Shown: positions 22,388 to 30,471, counted from the first letter of the stretch. The stretch is DNA of 37,990 nucleotides from Prevotellaceae bacterium UBA4359 (GCA_002393555.1 DGSP01000036.1:4964-42953); one strand, 5' to 3'. Made by a program: numbers and translations. Notes: a model not told the origin generated them from the letters alone.

Positions 22388-25285
22388 ATGGCTAAACTCT
22401 TTCTTCTCGATGCTTACGCATTGATTTATCGGGCCTACTATGGCTTCATCAAGAACCCGCGCATCAACAGCCGAGGCGAGAACACGTCGGCAGTGCTGGG
22501 CTTTGTCAACACGCTGGAGGAGATTCTCACGAAGGAGAACCCCGACTACATCGGTGTGGCGTTCGACCCACACGGGCCTACGTTCCGCCACGAAGCGTTC
22601 CCCGAGTATAAGGCGCAACGCGAGGAGACCCCCGAGGGCATACGGTTTGCCGTGCCTATTATTAAAGATGTGCTGAAGGCATACCGCATCCCGGTACTGG
22701 AAGTGGCGGGCTTCGAGGCCGACGATGTCATCGGCACTTTGGCCAAACAGAGCGAATCCATCGATGGAATCGAGACCTACATGATGACACCCGACAAGGA
22801 TTATGGACAGTTGGTGGCTCGGAACGTGAAGATGTACAAACCGCGCTACGACGGTGGGTTCGACATTCTGGGCGAAGAGGAGGTGAAGGCAAAGTATGGC
22901 ATCAGCCAAGTGGGCCAAGTCATCGACCTTTTGGGACTGATGGGCGACACGTCGGACAACTATCCGGGTTGTCCGGGTGTGGGCGAAAAGACTGCCGTGA
23001 AACTCATCAACGAGTTTGGCAGCATCGACGCCCTGCTGGCTGGCACCGACCGCCTGAAGGGTGCCACAAAGAAGAAGGTGGAGGAACATGTGGAGGACAT
23101 CAAGATGTCGAAGTTCTTGGCCACCATCCGAACCGATGTGCCCATCACGCTCAATCTCGACCAACTGAAACGCGAGCCGATTGACGAGGAGGCGCTGAGG
23201 GAGATTTTTGAGCGGCTGGAGTTCAGGACACTGCTCCGTCGGAAATTGGGAGGCGGTGACGACGGTGCGCCCTACCCTGCCGGAGCGTCGGCAACAAAAT
23301 CGTCGAACACGCGAAAGGGGCAGATGGGCGACTTGTTCAGCGGCGACCTGTTTGGCGGTGCTGCCGTGACAAATGTGGCTCAACCCTCCCCTGCCGAAGC
23401 CTCTGAGAAGGCGAAAAATGCGGCCGAGGGGCAAGGCGACTTGTTTTTTTCAAATCTCAGCGACTTGAGCAACACACCTCACAACTACCAACTGGTTGAT
23501 TCGGAGGAAGAAATGCAGAATTTAGTTGCAAAAATCTTGACTTTCGGTTCTGTCAGTTTAGACACGGAGACGACTTCGGTGGATGCGATGTCGGCCAAAC
23601 TGGTCGGTTTGAGTTTCGCGATGGCCGAAGGCGAGGCGTTTTATGTGCCAGTGCCTCAACATGAGGGATGGGAAGGCGATGATTTTGAGAAAGCGTTAAA
23701 TGTTGTTAATCTTTTCAAGGAGGTGTATGAGAGCGAGAACATCTTGAAGATTGGGCAGAACATCAAGTACGACATGATGGTGTTGGGCAACTACGGCATC
23801 CAACTCTGCGGCAAGATGTTCGACACGATGATAGCACACTACATCCTTGCGCCAGAGTTGCGACATGGGATGGATTATCTGGCCGAAGTGTATCTGAAGT
23901 ACAAGACCATCCACATCGACTCGCTCATTGGCAGCGGCAAGAAACAGCGGCTGATGAGCGAACTCGACCCCAAGGAGGTGTATGAGTATGCCGCCGAAGA
24001 TGCCGACGTGACACTGAAACTGAAGCATCTGCTGGAGAAGGAGTTGCACGAGAAAGGACTCTGGAAACTCTTCGACGAGGTGGAGATGCCGCTCGTGCCA
24101 GTGCTGGCACGAATGGAGAGAAACGGGGCGCGCATCGACGAGGCATCGCTGGCAGAGACCTCGCGGGTGTTCACCGAGCGCATGGAGGCCATCGAACAAG
24201 AGATACGCGAGGTGGCCGGACAGGAACTGAACATCGGTTCGCCCAAGCAGATAGGCGAACTCCTCTTCGACCAACTCAAGATAGACTCCAAACCGAAAAA
24301 GACGAAGACAGGGCAGTACGTGACCGACGAGGCCACCCTCCTGGCCCTGAAGAGCCGACATCCCGTGGTGGAGAAGATACTCGACTATCGCGGCTACAAG
24401 AAACTCCTCTCCACCTACATCGATGCCCTGCCCCAACTGGTCAATCCACGCACTGGACACATCCACACCTCCTTCAATCAGGCAGTTACGGCCACGGGAC
24501 GACTCTCGTCGAGCAACCCCAACCTGCAGAACATCCCCATCCGCGACGAGAACGGAAAGGAAGTGCGCAAGGCGTTCATTCCCGATGAGGGCGAACTCTT
24601 CTTCTCGGCCGACTACAGCCAGATAGAACTGCGCCTGATGGCCCATCTGAGCCAAGACCACAACATGGTGGCCGACTTCAACAGCGGCCATGACATCCAC
24701 CAAGCCACTGCCGCCAAAATCTTCAAGGTGCCGCTCGAAGACGTGACTTCCGACATGCGCCGCAAGGCCAAGACCGCCAACTTCGGCATCATCTACGGCA
24801 TCTCCGCCTTCGGCCTGGCCGAACGCATGGAGGTGAGCCGCAGCGAAGCCAAGCAACTCATCGACGACTACTTCGCCACCTATCCGGGCGTGAAGGCATA
24901 CATGGACCGAAGCATCGAAAAAGCCCGTCAGCAAGGCTACACCGAGACCCTCCTCGGCCGCCGCTGCCAACTGCCCGACATCAACTCTCGCAACGCCGTG
25001 GTGCGTGGCTATGCAGAGCGAAATGCCATCAATGCACCCATCCAAGGCACCGCAGCCGACATCATCAAAGTGGCCATGATACACATCGACCAGCGGATGC
25101 GCGAAGAAGGCTTGAAGTCGAAGATGATTCTGCAAGTGCACGACGAACTGAACTTCTCCGTAGTGCCCGAAGAGAAAGACCAACTGCAGCAACTGGTTAT
25201 CAACGAGATGCAGAACGCCATCAAACTCTCCGTACCCCTCTTTGCCGACTGTGGATGGGGCACGAATTGGCTCGAAGCACACTAA
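22388..25285 (+). CDS. polA: DNA polymerase I
   Basis: This 965-residue repair and Okazaki-fragment polymerase has all three domains. The N-terminal 5'-3' (flap) nuclease spans about 1-290. The 3'-5' exonuclease has an intact DTETTS start near 392 and YAAEDADVTLKL later, so proofreading looks functional. In the polymerase domain, TGRLSSSNPNLQNIP lies near 704, motif A (SADYSQIELRLMAH) near 740, motif B (RRKAKTANFGIIYG) near 792 and motif C (QVHDEL) near 917. The linker between nuclease domains is low-complexity and carries QMGDLF (312-317) and QGDLF (349-353), which resemble sliding-clamp binding peptides. The gene is flanked on both sides by inverted heptamer repeats. Confidence 0.97.
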   Translation: MAKLFLLDAYALIYRAYYGFIKNPRINSRGENTSAVLGFVNTLEEILTKENPDYIGVAFDPHGPTFRHEAFPEYKAQREETPEGIRFAVPIIKDVLKAYRIPVLEVAGFEADDVIGTLAKQSESIDGIETYMMTPDKDYGQLVARNVKMYKPRYDGGFDILGEEEVKAKYGISQVGQVIDLLGLMGDTSDNYPGCPGVGEKTAVKLINEFGSIDALLAGTDRLKGATKKKVEEHVEDIKMSKFLATIRTDVPITLNLDQLKREPIDEEALREIFERLEFRTLLRRKLGGGDDGAPYPAGASATKSSNTRKGQMGDLFSGDLFGGAAVTNVAQPSPAEASEKAKNAAEGQGDLFFSNLSDLSNTPHNYQLVDSEEEMQNLVAKILTFGSVSLDTETTSVDAMSAKLVGLSFAMAEGEAFYVPVPQHEGWEGDDFEKALNVVNLFKEVYESENILKIGQNIKYDMMVLGNYGIQLCGKMFDTMIAHYILAPELRHGMDYLAEVYLKYKTIHIDSLIGSGKKQRLMSELDPKEVYEYAAEDADVTLKLKHLLEKELHEKGLWKLFDEVEMPLVPVLARMERNGARIDEASLAETSRVFTERMEAIEQEIREVAGQELNIGSPKQIGELLFDQLKIDSKPKKTKTGQYVTDEATLLALKSRHPVVEKILDYRGYKKLLSTYIDALPQLVNPRTGHIHTSFNQAVTATGRLSSSNPNLQNIPIRDENGKEVRKAFIPDEGELFFSADYSQIELRLMAHLSQDHNMVADFNSGHDIHQATAAKIFKVPLEDVTSDMRRKAKTANFGIIYGISAFGLAERMEVSRSEAKQLIDDYFATYPGVKAYMDRSIEKARQQGYTETLLGRRCQLPDINSRNAVVRGYAERNAINAPIQGTAADIIKVAMIHIDQRMREEGLKSKMILQVHDELNFSVVPEEKDQLQQLVINEMQNAIKLSVPLFADCGWGTNWLEAH

Positions 25286-25291
25286 TGGAAC

Positions 25292-25410
25292 TTTTTAAGT
25301 GAATAGTGAATAGTGAAAAATCTAAGTTACTTTTGCAAAGACAAACAAGCCGAATGGCTGGTAAAATAGATTTTTCACTTTTCACTATTCACTATTCACT
25401 TTTCACTTAA
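25292..25410. repeat. Inverted heptamer-type repeat behind polA
   Basis: The left arm (about 25294-25324) contains AGTGAAT heptamers ending in GAAAAATCTA. The right arm (about 25367-25410) contains the complementary ATTCACT/TTTCACT heptamers and is longer by about two units. The two form a long hairpin with a loop of about 43 nt between convergent polA and the minus-strand membrane-protein gene, where it may act as a terminator for both. It is a second heptamer array next to polA, with a different unit sequence. Confidence 0.8.
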
Positions 25411-25416
25411 AAACTC

Positions 25417-26382
25417 TCAATTCCGCAACTCCTCCAGATAGTCAAGACTGCGGAGATCGCACCGGTCGGACATGCGTTGCCACACCAAATGCGTGGAATC
25501 ACTTAGATTACGATCCAACCGATAAACACCCAAGAACGTGGCTGAGTCGCCCGCAGCAATGCCACGCATGAAAGCGATGCGCAGTTCATTGGTGCGTGTC
25601 ACGGTGAAAAATAGATTCTCGTTCCGTTGTCTGACCAGCGACTGTGGCACACTGTCACCCTCCTCCTCCGCAGGAGTCCAATACTCCGTGATGGTAGGGA
25701 AAAGACTGTCAGGACAGCCCTCGTTGTGCCAGTTCGGATGCAGATAGCACGGAGTCCACACGATGATGCCCCGATGATGCGGCAACGGCTCGTCCCACCA
25801 ATGCTCGCTCGGCACGATGCCGAAAAGCGGCAGATAATCCTCCAACCCACCGAAAGTCTGCCCAGCCTTCAGCACCAAATTTGTGTCACCTTTTAGCGAT
25901 GCCGATTCATCCCCTGACTTCCAGAAAATGAGCCCACCCAGAAGCAAAAGAAGACCGACGACCAGCGCGGCAATGCCCCACCAGTTCCAACCCTTCTTCC
26001 TGCGGTTTTCCGTCTTCTCCATGCCCATTTCCACCACGTCTTCCCCCGATTCCTTCCGCTCTTCGGCAAGCACTGTTTCCTGCACCTCCTCCTTCACGTC
26101 CTCCTCATCGTCTTCATCACCACCCATACTCTGGCAGAAACCATGCCAGTTGTTGTAACCCACAAATTGAGCCAGCACATTCAGTGTAGCGATGCGTGGG
26201 ATGGACTCGTAATTGACATATCCCCACACCCGCTTCAGAGTCGATGCACTCACGCTTTCATGCAGTTGAGCATAAATGTCGGCAGCAAGGGCATCAAAAT
26301 CCTTGGGTGTGGCGGGATGCACACCTGTACGCTGTTCTATGGCATCACGCAATTGGTGAATACGAGAAGTAGTCTTGTCCAT
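25417..26382 (-). CDS. Single-pass membrane protein with Bacteroidetes-type N-terminal cytoplasmic domain
   Basis: I chose the start MDKTTSRIHQLRD at 26382 (321 residues) because a minus-strand -7 box (TAACTTTG, 26410-26417) lies just upstream; a longer frame would begin before it. Residues 1-90 contain the pattern LSASTLKRVWGY-like (here VSASTLKRVWGYV), IPR..TLNVLAQFVGYNNWHGFC, which recurs at the N-terminus of many Bacteroidetes proteins and looks helix-turn-helix-like. An acidic linker follows, then one membrane helix (WWGIAALVVGLLLLLGGLIFW), then a periplasmic C-terminal domain of about 150 residues that I do not recognise. Membrane-bound sensing or regulation is an inference. It is divergent from the lipoprotein cluster at 26605. 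Confidence 0.8.
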   Translation of the reverse strand: MDKTTSRIHQLRDAIEQRTGVHPATPKDFDALAADIYAQLHESVSASTLKRVWGYVNYESIPRIATLNVLAQFVGYNNWHGFCQSMGGDEDDEEDVKEEVQETVLAEERKESGEDVVEMGMEKTENRRKKGWNWWGIAALVVGLLLLLGGLIFWKSGDESASLKGDTNLVLKAGQTFGGLEDYLPLFGIVPSEHWWDEPLPHHRGIIVWTPCYLHPNWHNEGCPDSLFPTITEYWTPAEEEGDSVPQSLVRQRNENLFFTVTRTNELRIAFMRGIAAGDSATFLGVYRLDRNLSDSTHLVWQRMSDRCDLRSLDYLEELRN

Positions 26383-26409
26383 ATTCCTTCCATCTTTTGG
26401 TTTCTCGCA

Positions 26410-26417
26410 CAAAGTTA
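26410..26417 (-). promoter_or_regulatory. -7 box of the membrane-protein gene
   Basis: Minus-strand TAACTTTG, 27 nt before the chosen start at 26382. No well-placed -33 TTTG is visible. Confidence 0.5.
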
Positions 26418-26462
26418 CACATAAATATTCAATGAAACCCTCAAATCCCCCCCATTTGTGCA

Positions 26463-26504
26463 TTTGAACCAATTTGAACCAACCTTTAAACCAATTTGAA
26501 CCAA
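26463..26504. promoter_or_regulatory. Four tandem TTTGAACCAA boxes in a divergent promoter region
   Basis: TTTGAACCAA occurs at 26463-26472, 26473-26482 and 26495-26504, with a one-base variant (TTTAAACCAA) at 26485-26494. The spacing is 10, 12 and 10 nt, roughly one helical turn each. The array lies 30-75 nt upstream of the -7 box of the lipoprotein cluster and about 50 nt upstream of the divergent -7 box. It looks like a binding array for a regulator of one or both directions. Confidence 0.6.
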
Positions 26505-26535
26505 AACAAACTGCCCCTAAAACAACTATGTATCA

Positions 26536-26543
26536 TATCTTTG
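26536..26543 (+). promoter_or_regulatory. -7 box of the lipoprotein cluster
   Basis: TATCTTTG matches TAnnTTTG, 61 nt before the chosen start at 26605. A TTTG at -33 is not seen, consistent with activator dependence. Confidence 0.55.
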
Positions 26544-26604
26544 CACTCAACGAATGACATCTACGAAAAATACAAAACACCATAAAATCAAAAAAATCAA
26601 TAAC

Positions 26605-27189
26605 ATGATGAAGACAACAAAATTCCTGATGCCGCTTATGGTCGTACTGGTCTGCGCATGCGGCAGCAGTTCGAAAGAAATCGAACTGAAAGAAAAGACC
26701 GTCGTGACTGTAGCCCCCGATGATGGGCTTTATGAGCCCTTTGCACGTGGGGCAGAACTCGTATCGCTCGTGCCCGAAACAGTAGAACTGACTTGGTGCG
26801 ACGACGATGCTCACCCAGGCAAGAAGCAACTGAACCTGACGGCACAGGTGCGGCTCGACAAAGAGCCTGACAGCGAAGCATATAACGTCGGTGAAATAAA
26901 CGGTTCTGATTACTCCATCGTCTTCACCGACATGAACGGACAATATTGCGGCTTCGAGGGTGTCTTCAACGAGCATGAAGAGATGCCGCTCTATCTCGCC
27001 CCTGGCATCACCCTGACAGACAACGCCACTGAACAGGCCAAGATGAAGGAACTGCTGCAGTCGAAGCCTGGCACCATAGCCACTGTTACCTTCGTAGGTG
27101 TCGTAGACAAGACATACCTCGATGCCGTCACCGAGCATGTTGCGTATGCCATGCTCCGTTCCATGTACCCACTTTACGACAAACGATAA
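26605..27189 (+). CDS. Small lipoprotein of unknown function
   Basis: The start MMKTTKFLMP at 26605 gives a compact lipoprotein signal with lipobox LVCAC (Cys modified), followed by GSSSKEIELKEK. The mature part of about 175 residues is predicted mostly beta with acidic patches; no family is recognised. A longer frame begins at 26554, but its first 17 codons are A/K-rich and would spoil the signal peptide. It is followed 16 nt later by another lipoprotein gene and is probably cotranscribed with it. Confidence 0.75.
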   Translation: MMKTTKFLMPLMVVLVCACGSSSKEIELKEKTVVTVAPDDGLYEPFARGAELVSLVPETVELTWCDDDAHPGKKQLNLTAQVRLDKEPDSEAYNVGEINGSDYSIVFTDMNGQYCGFEGVFNEHEEMPLYLAPGITLTDNATEQAKMKELLQSKPGTIATVTFVGVVDKTYLDAVTEHVAYAMLRSMYPLYDKR

Positions 27190-27205
27190 ACATCAAAGAA
27201 CGATC

Positions 27206-28189
27206 ATGAAATTCATTCATCACATCATCAGTACAAGCCTTCTGCTCATGGCAGCGGCATGGACGCTACAAAGTTGCGAGCAGACCCCAGAATCAGTCAA
27301 CATCGATGCCCAAGACATCAGCATCGTCGGAGCCAACGAAAAACAGATGAAAGTGGTCAGCGAAATCTATCAGCTCACCCAACGCGAAACAAGCAAAGGC
27401 TCTGGCATGTGGATTCTCAATCTGCGCTTCAAACTGAACACATGCACAGAAGCCCTCAACACCACCGATGCCCCCACCGTCCTTCTGCTCGACGAGGCAG
27501 GTATGCCCATCGAAGGCGGCACCATGAAACTCGGTAGCAATGCTATGGATACCAAGTCATTGGATGACTTCACAGCCTTTGCCGCCAGGGACGACGAAAG
27601 CGAGCAGAACATCATCTTCTACCTAAACGTCACCACGCCCGAAGACGTGGCAAAAATCATGCAGCAGACACGCAGTTTCCTTCTACAGGTCGGTCAAGAA
27701 GAGACTGCATCCACACCATCCGACAGCAAATCCACACCCGCACCCGAAAAGAGTGGCATCCAAGCCATCCTTCCTCCTCAACTGCAAGGCAAAGTCGAAG
27801 TCGTAAGTGTTGACGACGTGTCCATCGACGAGAACGCCTACCCCACCATCAGCGTCACCTTCAAACTGCTCCAAACTGTCAATACCGCACCTTTAGCCAG
27901 CCAATACGGCCAACTCTGGATAGTTGGCGTGGCACAAGATGCTTCTGGTCGCGACATCACTGCCCTGCTCCCCAACTACAAGCAGTGGCGAACAGATGAC
28001 AGCGACGGCACAGAATTCAAACAGTTCCTTGAAGATACGGCTGGCAGCACTATCACAATGCACTTCACCGGCGATAACGGACTGGATCCCCTCGAAAGCG
28101 ACGAATCCAAAATCAGTGCAGCCCGCCAGCGTGTCAGCGAAGCCGCAGAACAAATAGCCAAGTTCAAACTCAAACTCGAAGCCGACTGA
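27206..28189 (+). CDS. Lipoprotein of unknown function (327 aa)
   Basis: The start MKFIHHIISTSLLLMAAAW at 27206 (inside a longer frame that begins at 27122 and overlaps the previous gene) gives a signal peptide with lipobox LQSC, modified Cys near residue 24. The mature protein has two halves, each with an aliphatic beta-rich segment, joined by a Ser/Thr/Pro linker (about 195-215), and ends in a basic amphipathic helix (AEQIAKFKLKLEAD). No family is recognised. It is the second gene of the cluster starting at 26605. Confidence 0.75.
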   Translation: MKFIHHIISTSLLLMAAAWTLQSCEQTPESVNIDAQDISIVGANEKQMKVVSEIYQLTQRETSKGSGMWILNLRFKLNTCTEALNTTDAPTVLLLDEAGMPIEGGTMKLGSNAMDTKSLDDFTAFAARDDESEQNIIFYLNVTTPEDVAKIMQQTRSFLLQVGQEETASTPSDSKSTPAPEKSGIQAILPPQLQGKVEVVSVDDVSIDENAYPTISVTFKLLQTVNTAPLASQYGQLWIVGVAQDASGRDITALLPNYKQWRTDDSDGTEFKQFLEDTAGSTITMHFTGDNGLDPLESDESKISAARQRVSEAAEQIAKFKLKLEAD

Positions 28190-28245
28190 TAGACACGAAA
28201 TCCATAGCAATAAAGAGCATTCAGAAGTAGCGTAAATAACAAACA

Positions 28246-28371
28246 ATGAAAACAATGAAGAAGATCGCAACATTCTACATCGTAGTGATGGTCGCCTTAA
28301 ACGCCATCGCACAGAACATCAACCATGTGTACCCATTTGCCATGCGGCTTGTACGCATCGCGTTAGCCTAA
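28246..28371 (+). pseudogene. 41-codon remnant of a secreted-protein gene
   Basis: The frame encodes MKTMKKIATFYIVVMVALNAIAQN, a complete signal peptide, followed by only 17 more residues before a stop. The N-terminus is organised like that of the next gene (28431) and has the same AAACAATGAA start context. The sequence after the signal peptide belongs to an inverted repeat (arms near 28328-28341 and 28378-28391), suggesting the mature part was lost by insertion or deletion. A genuine small secreted peptide cannot be excluded. Confidence 0.45.
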
Positions 28372-28391
28372 ATTGTACATGGTAAATGGGA
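28328..28391. repeat. Imperfect inverted repeat before the secreted-protein gene
   Basis: The segments around 28328-28341 (CCCATTTGCCATG) and 28378-28391 (CATGGTAAATGGGA) are inverted copies with one mismatch, about 37 nt apart. TGGTAAATGGG-type repetition resembles the short intergenic tandem repeats near polA. It interrupts the 41-codon remnant. Confidence 0.45.
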
Positions 28392-28430
28392 AAATGGTAC
28401 ATAGTTATTAACCCTCAATTCAAAAAAACA

Positions 28431-29126
28431 ATGAAAAAGTTACTTTTACTCACAACCCTTGCTACCTTGGCAATGAACACACTCCATGCACAAGAGTATG
28501 TAGATCGAAATTTCAAAATCACCAAAAACATCGCAGGGGTCATGTTGAATGGCGGACAGTATCCCGTTGATGAAAAAAACCACAAGGCAACGCTCGAAAT
28601 TGTCAACTTCGGTGACCAGGGCAACACAGCCATCCTGACACTCGACCTACCTTCAGTGCGCGAAGCCAACCCCAGCGTCGACAACATGGAATACGCATGG
28701 TCGGGCAAGAATCTGCACGTGGTGAAAAAGAAAGAAAACGGCGGCGATGTCTATGCTATCATGCGCATCAGCCGAAACCCCATTATGTGCGGCTCCCTCA
28801 TCGAAGTGAAGAAAAACGACGGAACCAGCGTATGGGTGGCACTGATCTCCCCTCAGAACGACAACACCCGCTGCATCTCCGACATCCACGCAGGTATGAC
28901 ACGCCTGGCCGTCGAGAGCAAATGCAAGGAACTGGGCCTGAGCCAGTTCAAGTTCGTCCGCAACGACGGCAACCTGAAAGTGTATGAACTGCAATGGCTC
29001 GACATGCAGAAGAAGCAGCACTGGTTTGGTCGCGAAGACTACCACTACGAGGTGACCAACGACAAAACCTACGGCTCCTTCTGGTTCGACGCCAACGACA
29101 AACTGGTCAAGTGGCTCATGCCCTAA
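28431..29126 (+). CDS. Secreted protein of unknown function (231 aa)
   Basis: The start MKKLLLLTTLATLAMNTLHAQ gives a clear signal peptide with likely cleavage after HAQ; earlier in-frame codons from 28386 belong to the repeat-containing leader. The mature part includes a beta-rich stretch and a motif CISDIHAGMTRLAVESKCKELGL, reminiscent of a small outer-membrane-assembly-like or SmpA-type helix pair, but this is weak. It ends in a basic KLVKWLMP. It is the last member of the 26.6-29.1 kb cluster and is followed directly by the palindromic element at 29155-29301. Confidence 0.75.
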   Translation: MKKLLLLTTLATLAMNTLHAQEYVDRNFKITKNIAGVMLNGGQYPVDEKNHKATLEIVNFGDQGNTAILTLDLPSVREANPSVDNMEYAWSGKNLHVVKKKENGGDVYAIMRISRNPIMCGSLIEVKKNDGTSVWVALISPQNDNTRCISDIHAGMTRLAVESKCKELGLSQFKFVRNDGNLKVYELQWLDMQKKQHWFGREDYHYEVTNDKTYGSFWFDANDKLVKWLMP

Positions 29127-29154
29127 GGCATAGCCAACACACACCACACCATGA

Positions 29155-29301
29155 AAGTGGGTGTGTCAAAATAGACACTTCAACAACCTCTAAACCGACG
29201 TCGGGGACATCGGTCAACCGACATCGGGGACATCGACCAACCGACATCGGGGACGTCGGTTTAGAGGGTATGAAAGCGATGCTATTTTGACACACCCACT
29301 T
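29155..29301. mobile_element. Nested palindromic MITE-like element with 23-bp repeats
   Basis: Terminal arms 29155-29174 and 29282-29301 are perfect 20-nt inverted copies ending in GTGTGTCAAAATAG. Internal arms 29187-29202 and 29252-29267 are a second perfect 16-nt pair. The centre holds three 23-nt units (29195, 29218, 29241) built on CCGACRTCGGGGACRTCGG. No coding capacity. Size (147 nt), terminal inverted repeats and position in the gap before a promoter fit a miniature inverted-repeat element; a target duplication is not obvious. Confidence 0.65.
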
Positions 29302-29320
29302 CATTTTTTGCCATCCTTCT

Positions 29321-29352
29321 TTTGCCTCAAACAACAAAAGTCACTATCTTTG
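29321..29352 (+). promoter_or_regulatory. Promoter of the secreted endonuclease-family gene
   Basis: TTTG at 29321-29324 and TATCTTTG at 29345-29352 are separated by exactly 20 nt, a full match to the Bacteroidetes promoter. It begins 20 nt after the MITE-like element and 83 nt before the start at 29404. Confidence 0.8.
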
Positions 29353-29403
29353 CAAGCAGAAACACCACCCCACTGCGACAATGGGCTGTGGCGACGAAAA
29401 CGC

Positions 29404-30390
29404 ATGAGACATGAAAAAGCCATCCTTCTGACCATTGCCGCCCTGCTGTGCTGCATCGTGCAGGCACAACAGCGCGTCAGCCCTTCCCCCTCAGGAGTCG
29501 GGAAACCTTTTTCGGTCATGACCTACAACATCGAGAATGCTTTCGACACCATCCACGATGCAGGGAAGATGGATGCCGAGTATTGCGACGGAGGCGAACG
29601 GCGATGGAACAAGAGCCGACTCTTCAAGAAACTGAAGGGGGTGAGCAAGGTGATTGCCGCTGCCGACGAGAAACGTCCCATCGACCTCATCGCCCTTTGC
29701 GAAGTGGAGAACGACTCCGTGATGCACTACCTCACACAACGCACCCCGCTCCGCACCATTGGCTACAAGTATCTGATGACCCACTCGCCCGACGAGCGCG
29801 GCATCGACGTTGCCCTACTCTACTCCCCTTTCACCTTCCACCCCATTGAGAATCAAAGCATCAGAAACAGCCTTCCCAAGCAGCAGACACGCGACATCCT
29901 CCATGTGGCTGGCACCCTTGCCAGCGGCGACACGCTCGATGTCTATGTGGTGCATCTGCCATCGAAGAAAGGCGGCAGCGAAGGTCATCGGCTCAGCATG
30001 CACCTCTGCCAGCAACTGCAGGCACACACCGACTCAGTGCGCCAACACCGCCACCACCCCAACATTATCGTCATGGGCGACTTCAATGCCGAAACCAACT
30101 CGCCCCAACTCCGCCTCCTCACCCGCTCCCACCACCTCATTGACCGCACCGCCAAACTCCAACCTGGCACCTACAAGTACCAAGGCGAGTGGTCAACCAT
30201 CGACCATATCCTCACCCACACCACTACCCTTTCCCATCAGAAAACCCGCATCCTCGCACTCCCCTTCCTGCTCCAACCCGACTCCACCCACGGCGGCCAG
30301 AAACCCCACCGCACCTATCTCGGTCCCACTTATCATGGCGGCATCAGCGACCATTTACCTGTGGTCAGCATCTTTCAAGTCAAGGAATAG
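29404..30390 (+). CDS. Secreted endonuclease/exonuclease/phosphatase family protein
   Basis: The 328-residue protein starts at 29404 with a signal peptide (KAILLTIAALLCCIVQAQ). Metal-dependent EEP-fold motifs follow in order: MTYNIENAF, LIALCEVEND (metal-binding Glu), the HLPSKKGG region, MGDFNAE (catalytic Asp/Asn), TYKYQGEWSTIDHIL and the closing GISDHLPVV (catalytic Asp-His). The family includes DNases and phosphodiesterases; the substrate cannot be told. Because it is exported, scavenging of extracellular nucleic acid is an inference. Its last codons are duplicated at 33258-33313, beyond the BspA-like gene. Confidence 0.88.
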   Translation: MRHEKAILLTIAALLCCIVQAQQRVSPSPSGVGKPFSVMTYNIENAFDTIHDAGKMDAEYCDGGERRWNKSRLFKKLKGVSKVIAAADEKRPIDLIALCEVENDSVMHYLTQRTPLRTIGYKYLMTHSPDERGIDVALLYSPFTFHPIENQSIRNSLPKQQTRDILHVAGTLASGDTLDVYVVHLPSKKGGSEGHRLSMHLCQQLQAHTDSVRQHRHHPNIIVMGDFNAETNSPQLRLLTRSHHLIDRTAKLQPGTYKYQGEWSTIDHILTHTTTLSHQKTRILALPFLLQPDSTHGGQKPHRTYLGPTYHGGISDHLPVVSIFQVKE

Positions 30391-30471
30391 TTTATCGCGA
30401 CCACACGCCGAAATCATTAGTTTTTCCTCAAAATCTTTTGTTTGTTCAAAAAATCGTTGTACTTTTGCAAT
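30334..30471 (+). repeat. Duplicated segment: endonuclease 3' end plus promoter, copy A
   Basis: This 138-nt stretch aligns without gaps to 33258-33395 with about 17 differences by my hand count, nearly all transitions. It covers the last codons (HGGISDHLPVVSIFQVKE), the stop and the promoter TTTG-N19-TACTTTTG. Copy B encodes HGSISDHLPVVSTFQIK and a stop. The BspA-like gene lies between the copies. Confidence 0.85.
30437..30467 (+). promoter_or_regulatory. Promoter copy upstream of the BspA-like gene
   Basis: TTTG (30437-30440), 19 nt, TACTTTTG (30460-30467). It is a near-identical copy of the promoter of the DUF3791 cassette at 33361-33391. It is 324 nt upstream of the BspA-like start, so if it drives that gene the leader is unusually long. 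Confidence 0.65.

Noticed and set aside
26383..26472. Longer N-terminus for the membrane protein (start at 26472)
   Set aside because: The extra codons cover the probable -7 box at 26410-26417 and add a sequence without resemblance to the domain start.
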